DNA from: Hippopus hippopus
Lineage: Eukaryota; Mollusca; Bivalvia; Cardiida; Cardiidae
DNA: 64,000 bases
Assembly (NCBI GenBank): GCA_946811185.2
Contig: OX328103.1
Coordinates: 62,001-126,000 of the forward strand
Direction of reading: 5' to 3'
In this document: one piece after another, positions 51,762 through 63,030 of the stretch
Layout of the letters: every line of letters starts with the position of its first letter
Numbering within the stretch: position 1 is the first letter of the stretch
Notes under the pieces: generated by a model
What the model was told of the DNA's origin: nothing
What the model saw: only the letters and a program-made list of their open reading frames with translations
Databases searched by the model: none
Made by a program: the position numbers and the translations under genes

Positions 51762-53582
51762 ACAAGAGCGGCAAATTGTCGCAAGATACGTCCGTCCCAT
51801 CGCCAGTTGTCGAGGGGGTATAATAATCGTAAAGGGCAGGTAATGCAACAAACATGTTTACCAAGTTTCAAGTCAATTTGACTTGAGGTGACAAAGTTCC
51901 GCTCCAGACAAGCAAGAAATACTATAAAAATAAAGATCAAAGTGGACTTACTCGAAATCCGCACTAGGTAGAGTTGTTGTTCTTGCGCACTGTACTCCGT
52001 AATATTGCAACAAACATGCATACCAAGTTTGAAGTCACTCTGACTTGAAATGACAAAGTTATATTCCGGACAAGCAGAAAATGCTGTAAAAATGACGATC
52101 AAAGGGAAATAACTCAAAGACAGCACGAGGTAGAGTTATGGTTCTTTCGCACTGCACTCCGTATTATTGCAACAAACACACATGCCAAGTTTCAAGTCAA
52201 TCGGACTGGAGATGACAAAGTTATGCTCCGGACAAGCAGAAAATGCTGTAAAAATGACAAAGGGAAATAACTCAAAGACAGCACGAGGTAGAGTTATGGT
52301 TCTTTTGCACTGCACTCCGTATTATTGCAACAAACACAAATACCAAGTTTCAAGTCAATCGGACTGTAGATGACAAAGTTATATTCCGGACAAGCAGAAA
52401 AGGCTGTAAAAATGACGATCAAAGGGAAATAACTTAAAGAAAGCATGAGGTAGAGTTATGGTTCTTTCGCACTGCACTCCGTATTATTGCAACAAACACA
52501 CATGCCAAGTTTCTAGTCAATCGGACTGGAGATGACAAACTTATGCTCCGGACAAGCAGAAAATGCTGTAAAAATGACAAAGGGAAATAACTCAAAGACA
52601 GCATGAGGTAGAGTTATGGTTCTTTTGCACTGCACTCTGTATTATTGCAACAAACACAAATACCAAGTTTCTAGTCAATCGGACTGGAGATGACAAAGTT
52701 ATATTCCGGACAAGCAGAAAAGGCTGTAAAAATGACGACCAAAGGGAAATAACTCAAAGACAGCACGAGGTAGAGTTATGGTTCTTTCGCACTGCACTCC
52801 GTATTATTGCAACAAACACACATGCCAAGTTTCAAGTCAATCGGACTGGAGATGACAAAGTTATGCTCAGGACAAGCAGAAAATGCTGTAAAAATGACAA
52901 AGGGAAATAACTCAAAGACAGCATGAGGTAGAGTTATGGTTCTTTCGCACTGCACTCTGTATTATTGCAACAAACACAAATACCAAGTTTCAAGTCAATC
53001 GGACTGGAGATGACAAAGTTATATTCCGGACAAGCAGAAAAGGCTGTAAAAATGACGATCAAAGGGAAATAACTCAGACAGCACGAGGTAGAGTTATGGT
53101 TCTTTCGCACTGCACTCCGTATTATTGCAACAAACACACATGCCAAGTTTCAAGTCAATCGGGCTGGAGATGACAAAATTATGCTCCGGACAAGCAGAAA
53201 ATGCTGTAAAAATGACGATCAAAGGGAAATAACTCAGACAGCACGAGGTAGAGTTATGGTTCTTTCGCACTGCACTCCGTATTATTGCAACAAACACACA
53301 TGCCAAGTTTCAAGTCAATCGGACTGGAGATGACAAAGTTATATTCCGGACAAGCAGAAAATGCTGTAAAAATGACGATCAAAGGGAAATAACTCAAAGA
53401 CAACACGAGGTAGAGTAATGGTTCTTTCGCACTGCACTCCGTATTATTGCAACAAACACACATGCCAAGTTTCAAGTCAATCGGACTGCAGATGACAAAG
53501 TTATGCTCCGGACAAAAAACTGGACACCGCCCGCCATGGGTGATCCCATAGTACGTACCGTCTTCGACGGGCGTATAAAAAG
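51762..53582 (+). mobile_element. Composite element with 160-bp tandem array, about ten units
   Basis: Left end AACAAGAGCGGCAAATTGTC then GCAAGATACGTCCGTCCC. Right end CACCGCCCGCCATGGGTGAT, then 'cgtaccgtcttcgacggg' and CGTATAAAAAG. Unit landmarks: 'cgcactgcactccgtatta', 'ttgcaacaaacacacatgc', 'caagtttcaagtcaatcgg', 'agcagaaaatgctgtaaa' and 'gaggtagagttatggttc'. The left two units are the most diverged. Alternating subtypes ('ctccggacaag' with 'aaatgc' versus 'attccggacaag' with 'aaggc') suggest a 320-bp higher-order unit. Minus-strand frames start 160 bp apart and are artefacts. Confidence 0.88.
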
Positions 53583-53974
53583 GGAAATGCTTGTAAGAAA
53601 AAAATGTCCGTTTTATATTTCAAAGTTAAATTGAATAAGATTCTTACCTAGCCAAGTAATTGGATGATGTGGATTCAGAATGAGACTGCACGTTTTGTTT
53701 GGTCTTATCCTGATCTAATCTTGATTTACATGGTCTACTAAAGTATCTCGAGGCCAACTCAGAACTGCCCTTCGCAGTTTCGACCGTAAATGTACTTTGG
53801 TATGCCCTGCCTGATCTTGCTTTAAATTCTCCATTTTTCAGCCAGTGTAATAAGCAACTACTAATTTTCCAATCAATGTTTTTCGTGCTGTTTACTATTA
53901 TAAAACAATCACATTTCTTTGTGTTTATTCTATGTCTTATCTATAATTGTGTTGTAATTATATAAATTATCAAC
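53583..53974. other. Gene-free spacer
   Basis: Contains a MITE-2-like dyad near 53665-53735 ('gaatgagactgcacgttt', 'ggtcttatcctgatc'). No exon is seen. Confidence 0.5.
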
Positions 53975-54115
53975 ATTAACCGCAAAATACCGTGTTATAA
54001 AAATTATAATAAAATGGGCCTCTGAAAACATTGCGGGAAAAATATCATTTTTCCCAATGATTTCTTCCCTTTTTAAAGACAAATACCATCAATTAAGCCC
54101 CAATAAATTTCGTAG
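53975..54115 (+). repeat. MITE-1 copy, strongly diverged
   Basis: 'ctctgaaaacattgcggg' and 'tttttcccaatgatttct' mark the core, which has lost its central part. It ends near 'taagccccaataaatttcg'. Confidence 0.5.
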
Positions 54116-54361
54116 ATAGTTAAAGTAAATGGTTCACCGTTTTAAATTTCAAAGACTACGAATTTTTGTATAACAGTTTACCACAAATAAATTTAATGCC
54201 AATTCTTATTCAGTATTACAGAATGCAGGTCTTGTCTTTTAGAATGGATGACGAATACAGTCACTGAATTGAAGCCATAGTCCTAAAAAAAGAATCTAGA
54301 TACTTGGACGTGGAAATTTTAAGAATTTACGAATAATCAACACTGCTATTGTTGTTAAGTT

Positions 54362-54592
54362 AAATCCGGTCAATTAAAGACCGATAATATCATTCAGTTT
54401 TCTCGGAAAACTCGTTACTAGTTTCATTAATTCTCGCCTTCACAAATATGCCTAATCTGAACATAGACATAGACATAAATCCGGTCAATTAAAGACCGAT
54501 AATATCATTCAGTTTTCTCGGAAAACTCGTTACTAGTTTCATTAATTCTCGCCTTCACAAATATGCCTAATCTGAACATAGACATAGACATA
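54362..54592. repeat. Perfect tandem duplication, 115-bp period, with ACATAG repeats
   Basis: AAATCCGGTCAATTAAAGAC to 'tgaacatagacatagacat' is repeated directly without visible mismatch. Each copy ends in a short GACATA array, two units in the first copy and three in the second, which offers a simple slippage or unequal-exchange point. Confidence 0.9.
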
Positions 54593-54739
54593 GACATTCT
54601 TTATTGACGTAAGCTAATACAGCTTCTAGTCATTAATACATAATACATACATAATACATTTACACGTAAAACTAATGATTGCCAATCGGAATTTAGAGAA
54701 GGATTTCCTACGACGGATAACATGTTCATCCTGCACAAT

Positions 54740-55820
54740 CTGATACAACTGGTATTTAAAAACAAACGGAAATTATTTTGCGCCTTTATATACCTAAAAC
54801 AGGCATTTGACTGTATGGAGAAGTGGAATATGGAATAAACTTTTTCATTTCAAAATAATTGGTAAATCTTTCAACCTTACAAAGAACATGTATGAAAATA
54901 TAAAATCATGCGTAAAACCTAATGTCACATACTCCAATCTCTTCCCTTGTAAGATCGGATTTAAACAAAGGGAAATATCTCACGCCAATGATATGATCTT
55001 TACGACTTTTTCGACAATTCTGACCTTTTAAGCGGCATATGTCTTCCTTTATCAGATCACACAAGTAACGTTGTCCATGATTATCTTAAGACTTTCTTAT
55101 TACTTTATTCAGACGATACAGTTGTTATAGACGACTCTGCAGAAAATCTACAGAATGCATTAAATCAAAGCAATCACTCGCTAAACAAGCAACACGAACA
55201 ATGTATAGGTTACTGCGAAAAATCAAGAAACTTTCATTACCAGTAGATAAGCATATTGACCTCTTCAATAAAATATTGAACAAATATTATTGTATGGTTG
55301 TGAAGTGTGCGGCTTCGGTAAAAACAATATCTTAGAAAGAGTCCAACTAAAATTTTTGAAATGTATTCTTAAAAAAAAAAACATCTACGCCCTCAAATAT
55401 AGTACATGGCGAAACCGGAGCATATTTATTAATAATCGACACTGAAACAAGACTGGTACAATTTTGGTCCAAAACCACTCAATCCACACCGAGTACACTT
55501 TTGTAGAACGTCTTCTACAGCATGCGCCATATGCATCGATCTGCTGACGGAAATCAAACTGGATTTAACTGGTATAAGTATATACAGGATATTTTGATCA
55601 AATGTGTCTTGATAACCATATGGAATTACCATTTCCCCCCAAATCCTAACTGGTTAAAATTAAAGACATATAATTCGAAATTTAAGCCGACACATAATTA
55701 TAATTCAAAACTAAGAATAAGAAATAAGCAAATGCTTACCTCCAAGTACTTTTATTTAAATGTTGCGACTGATATCTCAAACACTGCTAGCTTTTCTGAT
55801 ATTTTGAGCAGAGGGTAAAG
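54740..55820 (+). pseudogene. Non-LTR retrotransposon (LINE) reverse transcriptase remnant
   Basis: In order, with frameshifts: CAFIYLKQAFD (54779-54811), the RT motif-A region with the usual catalytic Asp replaced by Tyr; KLFHFKIIGKSFNLTKNMYE (the first Lys is an N in this window); then LLLYSDDTVVIDDSAENLQ, whose YSDD (55106-55117) is the RT active-site box. After a deletion come LLYGCEVCGFGKNN-like residues and a C-terminal region with HGETGAYLL and FPPNPNWLKLK. Several hundred bases between these blocks are missing or scrambled. This gives the class (LINE) with confidence but not the clade. Confidence 0.85.
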
Positions 55821-56639
55821 TCAAAGAAATCTGACAGCGTTTATCATGCAATAGTATATAGTGCTGATTGTACTGTATCACGTGATTAGTCTGTATCTCT
55901 ATCCAATCCTAGTACAGTAAAATATCGTGAGATTTCCACAAGTGACATGCATGTGCCTAGTCTCGTAAATTCTTTATCTCGACTTTATCTTATGTAGATA
56001 CTTGTAGATCTACAAGTAAATACCGAAACAATGCAACAAATGAAGAAAATGTTGATAGTGACAATTGTCCCATCTTCCATTGCGTACACTTTTCATCCAG
56101 GTACTAAATTCAATACTACATTTCTGAACTTCTTTCCTGGACCTGTATTCAGAAAATATTTATACGGTAAATATAGAGGGACAGAGAAAACTATGACCTT
56201 GACCTTTTAGGAATTATAACGTTTGCAAAAGTTTACTTAACGGGGCTTTTTAGTTTACTAGTATATGCTGTAAATCAAAATATCTTGAAAAACTCCGATA
56301 GATACACCAAGATGTAGATATATATATATTTGATAAAACTTTATGTTTGTGATAAAATGTTTTTGAAGTTTGTTGAGACTTTAAAAATCTGAGGGCCTTC
56401 CTTGAACATACAAGAAGTGACATTGCCGTCTATAATAGTAGGTAAACATTAGTTTTGCCGGCGTCAATGTACGTTTCTTGGTTGATAAATTTGTTTTTCC
56501 ATCTGAGTGCAATAGTCAACATAAAGATAACTCTAAACTCAACTTTTAAATCTATAAACGGGCCTTAGCCACTAAATTGTGGGATATGTAACGCCAGTAC
56601 GGGTGGTATTTTTTAAAAGAATTTATTCCCGGTCACTAC
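55821..56639. other. Gene-free spacer
   Basis: AT-rich. I see no repeat family or exon that I can name. Confidence 0.5.
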
Positions 56640-56968
56640 ATAGATATACCGGAAGGCCTAGTCGCGGTCAAAAGTAAAACAAAACGGGTTTTAAAATGGA
56701 TAAAAGTGTGGGTGGGTCCAAGTGTTAGTCGCCAGTAAAAAAGTTTCTTTTAAAATTATGTAGAAAGTAAACAAAAGATCGAAAAAGCTGGTGACTTTTT
56801 AATTATTTATGAAATTCATTTATCAGCCAGCGTCAAATACATGGACCGACCGTATAATAACAAATTGTCACCCTCACAAAAATGTCCATACTTTTAAATG
56901 GTATGTTTTAATAAAATGCATTTTAACGCCTCCATTTTTAAATTTTGGCCGCTACAAGGGCATTAAAC
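56640..56968. repeat. MITE-3 copy
   Basis: Left GGCCTAGTCGCGGTCAAAAG then TAAAAC. Internal 'gtccaagtgttagtcgcc' and 'gaccgtataataacaaat'. Right 'ttggccgctacaagggc' then ATTAA. The ends are worn, but the order matches 5536-5866. Confidence 0.7.
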
Positions 56969-57359
56969 AGTTCCACTGCGCACTGTAACGAAACTGAACT
57001 AGTTTTATGAAACGTCGAATGATAAGTTCAAAACAAAAATTTACATATTGACTCTATCATGTTTACATATGGATCTAAGTCGTTACTTTATTGAGTTGTG
57101 AAATACTGGCAAAATGTTGTTTTAACCTTAGAATTGACAGGAAAGAACGACGAGTAACAATCCTGTATCCCTGTTCATGTTTTCAATAAAATGAGAATGG
57201 CTGAGTTACAGCAGTCTATCCAGGCCTTCATTTCGTATTTCGTTTCCGACAGAGTGGCATTTTGAACCGTCCATATTGATGGTTTCAAGTGATGCAAATA
57301 ATGAAGGGAACAGTGAATGGGAAACTTTAAGCCAAAGGAGGCGAGAAAACAAACTGGTC

Positions 57360-58280
57360 CTTTCTTAATTAAATGTTAAACGGACTGTCTCCAAACTATC
57401 TCAATGTTCTTATTCCTCAGACATTAGGGAATCATCATCTTATAAACTCCTAATACCGAATAACTTGCAAATCCATCGCTTGCAGAACCACCTTATACAA
57501 AAACTCATTCTTGCCATCAGTAATCAATGATTGGAACTCTTAAGATGAAACGAAAATTGCCGTGACGTTGTCTACCTTTAAAGATCGCTTTAACGTGGAT
57601 AAAACCCCAAAATAAGCTTATTTTCCCGGAGATAGAAAGACTCAGATCATATATGCTATGTTACGTAATAAGGGTAGTTGTCTTGATGAGCATCTGTATC
57701 TGGAAAATGTAGTCCAGTAGCCCCTTTGTAGATGCGGCTGTGTTGAATCAACTCCTATTTTAACGTCCATTTTACCGAGACTTTAGAATTAGTTTAAACA
57801 AAAGTATACGTATAATTATAAGAGTTACTCTTGAAGTCACTTTATTTGGTGATGGAGATCTTATCCTACCTGATAACGAAAGAAAATTCGCAGCAGTTCA
57901 TGCTTATATCAGTCAAAGCAGAATATTTACTTTATATGATTGTGTCGTTTTCTTTCATTGATTGTGGAATCCTGGCTTCTAAATCTTGTCTAAATGACAG
58001 AGCTGCTTATATCCCAATATGTTGGTACACGTTCTATCATTGATAGCATCTAATATCTACTGATCTCTGATGTTCATGGAGGAAAACGATAGCTTGTGAA
58101 AATGTACCTTCAGTTTAAGTCCACAAGCACACTTAGCCAATCTGTTTTTTTTTTTTTTTTGTTCCAATTTTGTCACCTCAGTATCTATCAAATTAACATC
58201 ATTGTTTTATTTTAACTGTACACATTATAATTAACCATTAACTGTGTACCTGGAATTAGGAGAACCATATATGCTTTGCT
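57360..58280 (+). pseudogene. LINE 3' end: C-terminal ORF2 remnant and 3' UTR
   Basis: Across shifting frames the plus strand reads LSPNYLNVLIPQTLGNHH, then LQIHRLQNHLI-like and LPSVINDWNSL (57430-57550), DRKTQIIYAMLRNKGSCLDE-like (57640-57690), PLCRCGCVEST (57722-57755) and EVTLFGDGDLILPDNE (57832-57880) with RKFAAVHAYISQS. These match the C-terminal tail, with a Cys-rich knuckle, of LINE proteins common in molluscs. Downstream 58141-58280 has a T-run and 'gtgtacctggaattaggaga', which looks like the element's 3' UTR. It may derive from the same kind of element as 63195-63595. Confidence 0.75.
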
Positions 58281-58329
58281 TCGTTATGATCCATATCGTC
58301 TGTTATTTTTGTTCTTCTATTATTTTGTT

Positions 58330-58870
58330 TTTGAATGCTTTTTGAAACTCAGGAAACGGTGAAAGTGTTGAACATTTTTATCCTTGTCGGCACGAACGTG
58401 GTGTAAATCGTAAAGAGCATGACTCAATCGTGAAGAGCGTAACAGAAGCGCAGAGTAAACTTGAGGTGGTTGGTGATTCGTAAATAATTGAATCGCCGTA
58501 GAAGTGCCGTGATCGTCGCTAGAGCGTACACAACGTAGCGTGAGCACCCAGAGCGTAGCAAAAACTTAGCCAGATCGCAAACAAACATCTCGACGTTTTC
58601 GTTACGATGTAAATGTGCTTGCGCTACGTTTCTCAGGCTGCGGCTACAACGCTGCTGTGTTCATGAATTTCTTGAAGCACTTTTACTACGCTTTTGTTGC
58701 GCTTCCAGTCTACGGCAAATTCTCTGCGTAAATTGTGAGCAAGGTCCAAACAAGCGCCGTAAAGTGGCGCTCATGAAGCTTCCGCTTCCGATACGCTTCT
58801 TCTATGATATTAGTATTTTCAGTGTGCCATTGCTTTTCCTGCTACGTTTCTCAGCGTTTTGGCCAAAATT
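58330..58870. repeat. CG-richer repeat block with GTAGCG/CGCTAC words
   Basis: Words such as 'agagcgtagc', 'gcgctacg' and 'gctacgttt' occur in both orientations, as in degenerate inverted-repeat elements. I cannot pair its ends. Frames here (58320-58547 minus) have no recognisable domain. Confidence 0.4.
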
Positions 58871-58969
58871 TCAAAACGTCGCAGAATCTCCGTTTAGTAA
58901 ATGTGGGTTTAAGAAAATGTATGGTTTTGAAGAAGCAATAAATAAATGTTTTACTGCAAATTATCGGCT

Positions 58970-59165
58970 GGCCCAGGAGCTTAGTAGGTAGAGTCAACAA
59001 CTCTGGTTTTGGAGGTCTTGGGCTTGAGTCCCATTGGAGACATTTTTTTTTTTTTTTTAAGTATTCACCCCCCATAAGGGTAAACAGTCATATCTTCACG
59101 GTTTCTCCCTACAAAAAACCAATTCCCCGGAAGGGTCCAAATATGATTTAATGCTCCTTTAGAGG
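58970..59165 (+). repeat. tRNA-derived SINE (family S5)
   Basis: Head CCAGGAGCTTAGTAGGTAGA then GTC (A box) and GGTCTTGGGCTTGAGTCCC (B box), a T-run, and 3' end 'atatgatttaatgctcctt'. It directly precedes the Tc1 foldback at 59170. Confidence 0.7.
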
Positions 59166-59169
59166 GATT

Positions 59170-59970
59170 TATACTCCTCACAAAAAGTTAAGTAACAATG
59201 AATTACCGATGCACCAAAATTTCACTTGTTACACATATAGACAATTTCATTGTATAAATGTAATGAGAATTGAGTTACAAACCAGTCCAAGCAATTCTGT
59301 ACTTCTATCAGATCATGTTTCTCACTTTCAAGCTTTTAGATAAGGCACTGCCGAAATCCACATGCAAAAAAGTGGTATATTACCCAGACGTTTTAAAATC
59401 CCTAAAACTCGGTCAATCTGCAATCGGGACACAGTCAGTACACGGTATGGCCACCATTAGCACGAATATAAGCTTGAACTCTTCTGGGCATTGACCAGAT
59501 TAAGCCGTCCAGCTGTTGCTGTGGAATATCCTGCCATTCCTGACTCAAAAGTTCCTCAAGGTATTGGAGGTTCTCACATTTCCATCATTGACACGCCTAC
59601 CGAGAATGTCCCACGCGTGCTCAATCTGATTGAGATCTGGAGATCTTGCTGGCCACTCAAATTGCCCAGAAGAGTTCAAGCTTGTATTCGTGTTAATGGT
59701 CGCCATACCGTGTACTGACTGTTGCAGATTGAACGAATTTTACAGATTTTAAAACATCTGGTAGTATACCACTTTTTAGCATGTGGATTTAGGCAGTGCC
59801 TTACTTCAAAAGCCTGTAAGTGAAAAAACATTATCTGATAGAAATACGGTTTGGACTGATTTGAAACTCAATTATCATTACATTTATACAATGAAATTGT
59901 CTACATGTGTAATAATAAAATTCTGGTGCAGCGGTAATTTATTGTTGCTTAACTTTTTGTGAGGAGTATA
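59170..59970. mobile_element. Tc1/mariner foldback: two 3' ends joined head to head
   Basis: Both ends read TATACTCCTCACAAAAAGTT with TA at the border. The inverted arms are about 300 bp long and include not only the terminal repeats but also the end of the transposase gene. The C-terminal residues RRVQAxIRxNGxHTVY and stop are encoded on the minus strand in the left arm and on the plus strand in the right arm (to 59718). Only the left arm continues into more of the gene. The element therefore consists of two copies of the same 3' end, one longer than the other. Confidence 0.88.
59420..59665 (-). pseudogene. Tc1-like transposase C-terminus, frameshifted
   Basis: Reading on the minus strand from 59665: WPARSPDLNQIEHAWDILGR then RVNDGNV, a frameshift, and then ENLQYLEELLSQEWQDIPQQ, QLDGLIWSMPRRVQAYIRAN and GGHTVY, followed by a stop near 59440. 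The SPDLNxIEHxWD block holds the last catalytic acidic residue of the DD34D/E triad of Tc1/mariner transposases. Everything N-terminal to it (DNA-binding domain and the first two catalytic Asp) is missing, so it is inactive. Confidence 0.88.
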
Positions 59971-60106
59971 TAATTATTTTGTTACATCTTTGACCTGCTA
60001 TATTTTGGCTTGTTTATATACCTTTTTCAAATGAACAACAAATGGTATGCGCATTTCTCACTGAGTAATGATATCTTCATGGTTGTATGGATTGTATTAA
60101 GGGACC

Positions 60107-60337
60107 TTAACCTTTTGCCACACAATCCCGAGTTTTAACAACCCTGAGAAAGAAGAGTTTTGAAAACATTGTGGAAAAAAAAGAAGAAAAAGCTGCTAGC
60201 CTGCACTTTCTCCTTTTCCCATAATGCTTTCCACTCTATCAGAGAAATGCCGCTCATTTGAACCAATTAAAAATCTGTCGTCTGCAGTCACTTTCATTAT
60301 GAAAAATTCAGCAAAACTTTGTTTGGGAAAGGGTTAT
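60107..60337 (+). repeat. MITE-1 copy
   Basis: TTAACCTTTTGCCACACAAT at the left, core 'gaaaaagctgctagcctgc', and a right end TTTGGGAAAGGGTTAT. The right arm is more diverged than the left. Confidence 0.8.
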
Positions 60338-60492
60338 GGGAATAGATCGCCTTTTATTGATTTCATCTAAAATTCAAGATCTATTTGAAAATGTCAAGAG
60401 GTTACAAAATTGATCTATATAGAAGTGTCTATAACGACGTACTGATCTTGAATACTGAAGCGGTATATACTTTGTTTCATGTCGAGTTCCTG

Positions 60493-60800
60493 TAGGTCAG
60501 TCGATGGTGTAGAGGACTTGAGAACAGGGGGTCGCTGGTTCGATCCCCGACTCGGCCAATTTTTTCCAAGGATTGATTGCGACAAGATTCATTCCTCTCT
60601 CACCACTGACCATTGTTTCGACAATGGTTCTGTGTAAAAGCAGCCCGTAGCTTGGAAAGAATATTGATATTATTCTTTTTACCCGATACGATTATATCTA
60701 GTAAAGAGAAACTCCAGAAAGCACTGATAGGTACACTGGGCGCCGCGATGTAACTTAAATAATGTTAAAAATGGTATGAAACACCATACAATTAATCATT
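60493..60800 (+). repeat. tRNA-derived SINE (family S2), near full length
   Basis: Head CTGTAGGTCAGTCGATGGTG then TAGAGGACTTGAGAAC, and B box GGTTCGATCCCCGACTCGG. Body: 'gattgcgacaagattcatt', 'cattgtttcgacaatgg', AAAAGCAGCCCGTAGCTTGG, 'gaaactccagaaagcactg', 'ataggtacactgggcgcc'. Tail: 'gtatgaaacaccatacaatt'. At about 308 bp it is the reference for the other S2 copies. Confidence 0.8.
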
Positions 60801-62103
60801 ACTTTGTTTCATACATATAAGAAGCAATTTGAATGAATGAATGAATGTTGTTTTATGGCGCATCGACAGCTTTGGTCATTTAGCACGCATATCTATGTTA
60901 AAACATGAGAAAAGTAAAATTTTTAAACTGAAAAAGGTTTGAATACATTTATAATAGTAAAAGAGTTGAATTAAGAAGGATTATGTGTGATCTTAATATG
61001 TATAAAGGACATTACTGAGTGACAGGGCAATCCCTATCAACTCAAAAGGTTTAAATGACAGAGTTAACAATGTGATAAAAAGGTTTGAACTAAATACTGG
61101 ATTGATAGTAAGAAGTCTTTAAATGAAGAAGAAATATGTGTCATTTATAATGTGCATAAAATATTATATTGAGTGGCTGGGCTATAAGAAGCAAGCAAAC
61201 GTATGAGATATTCCGTTGACTCAATACTACTTGACACGATCTTACACTGGTCCATACCGAATGTTTTATAAGAGACAATAAATGTTACTGTCATAAAAGG
61301 ATGGAAAAGAGAAATCGCTGGTACCGGTTTTTCCACTTCCACGATGTTTTCATACAATTCTCTGCCATGGTCGTAAAATACAGGTTTGTTCGTGAGAATT
61401 GTAAAACATCAATACATGACTTTTAAGACTGTGCAGATCAAGATTAGACTTCGAGCAATCAGTCGATCTACACTGGCCGAATTTGTTTCAGGTATTCTTA
61501 ACCGAATGGATATGTGTCTGCATTTTGTATTTGTAACTTTTCAACCTTATTAAGTTCAAACTATGGAAAAATATTTTTTTTGTTTAAAGATGTCCACGTG
61601 GTTTATTTTGGTATATCAAAACCAGTAGTGTACTGAAAGATGGCAATGTTTATTCCATGCTGTAATTAAAGTGAAACATTAATGAAAATGTCTTTAAATA
61701 TCAAACAAACATAATACGAATAGATATTATCGTACTTAGCTTCCTGATTACTGACAGACTGATCAATTATATCGTGTCCTTGAGATAAAAGAACAGCGTA
61801 GAAGTTCAAGTGTGCACACGTTCTGTTTCGATAACCGAATTTCTACCAATGGACTGATCACGCAGTCCAGATTTGAAGTTAGGACTAAGTTTGGAAGATA
61901 AAGATATAGATATCAGGTCTATGTTATCAACGTCGATGATAAACATTACCCTGACGAAATTGTGACCCTGTCTGTATTACTGTTACAGGCAACTTAGAGT
62001 AATAAGAAATATTGTAGCGATTACTTCTTTTTTTTTCAAAAAGGAAGAATATTTTTCAATTTGATTTCCAAATAACAGTTAAATACACGTGAGCCATGCT
62101 TGG
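60801..62103. other. Gene-free spacer with small repeat traces
   Basis: A GAAT array lies at 60830-60846, next to 'gttgttttatggcgcatcg', which looks like the start of a further SINE or retroelement fragment. Near 61310-61340 'agagaaatcgctggtaccgg' may be a worn MITE-1 core, and near 61430-61475 there is a MITE-2-like dyad. No exon is recognised. Confidence 0.45.
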
Positions 62104-62300
62104 TGAAAAGGGGGTATAATGCATATCCGTGATGCATTGTACCGAGCAAGTCATCACATAGTTATGGATGTCTATTATCCAATTGCTTTAACAAACGACC
62201 GAACTATGAGGTAGAATCGTCCTTGGACATAAAGAAAATTTATAAAATAGCAAAAGCTTTTGACCCATGCCAGCCTGGGCAGACTGCGCAGAATGATTTG
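62104..62300. repeat. AAAAGGGG-type MITE, partial
   Basis: GGTGAAAAGGGGGTATAATG, then ATCCGTGATGCATTGTACC, 'agcaagtcatcacatagtt', and 'gacccatgccagcctgggc'. It matches 46797-47036 read from its right end, but the second terminus is missing. Confidence 0.65.
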
Positions 62301-62775
62301 GTCTATTTTTTCACACAAAATAGCTGTTAAAGTAGTTTGATTATTTTTTTTTCTAATTATTATTTTAAAGAGTGTAGATTTGTGTAACCAGAGTAGAATC
62401 AGATAAGAAAGCTAACATTAACTTCATCATTACAACAAAGCGCCGTGGAAATGTTATTTCGAGGTCCAGCAGAAATAACAAAGAGAGCAAACCGATAAGT
62501 TCAGACATGGCTTCTTTTAGAGGCATAATTATCTAAGCTTGTCAAAACGACCTGTAATGAATAAATGTAAAAGACTGAATTGAGCGGTGAACAAAATTTC
62601 ATAACTTGAATGCTAAGTAAACAGATCTATTGTTTGTAACGAAGGAACAGATTCTATACTGAGGCTTGTAAATTAGTCCAAAGCTGCTATTTACACTGTA
62701 TATGTTTACTTGAAAGTTATATTAGTTAAACAATATCTAGACTGATGTTAATTGACGATAATGACAGAGTAACTT

Positions 62776-63030
62776 AGTCATTTAGTCAGTCATTTCAGTC
62801 AGTCAGTCAGCCAATAAGTCAGCCAGACAGCCAGCCAGACAGCCAGCCAGCCAGTCAGTCAGCCAGCCAGCCAGCCAGCCAGACAGCCTGACAACCAGCT
62901 AGCAAGCCAAACAGCCAGTCGCTCGGGCGCCAGCTGGCCCGCCTGCCCATTAACTCGTTCATTCATATCATTCACTCACTCACTTGCTCGCTCGCTCGCT
63001 CGTCACCCCTTCCACCTAACTACTCACTCA
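62776..63030. repeat. Tetranucleotide arrays: CAGT, CAGC, CTCG, ACTC
   Basis: CAGT repeats pass into CAGC/CAGA repeats (62800-62890), then after a mixed stretch CACT and GCTCGCTCGCTCGCTCG (62975-63005) and CTCACTCA. Each motif differs from the next by one base, so the tract looks like one tetranucleotide array that has mutated in steps. Confidence 0.9.

Noticed and set aside
52934..53475. Cys-rich repeated minus-strand frames (CVCCNNTECSAKEP)
   Set aside because: Translation of the 160-bp array. The frames begin exactly 160 bp apart and are interrupted by frame changes.
51762..53582. Regular array resembling a CRISPR locus
   Set aside because: The whole 160-bp unit is repeated, with no unique spacers, in a eukaryotic setting with no cas genes.
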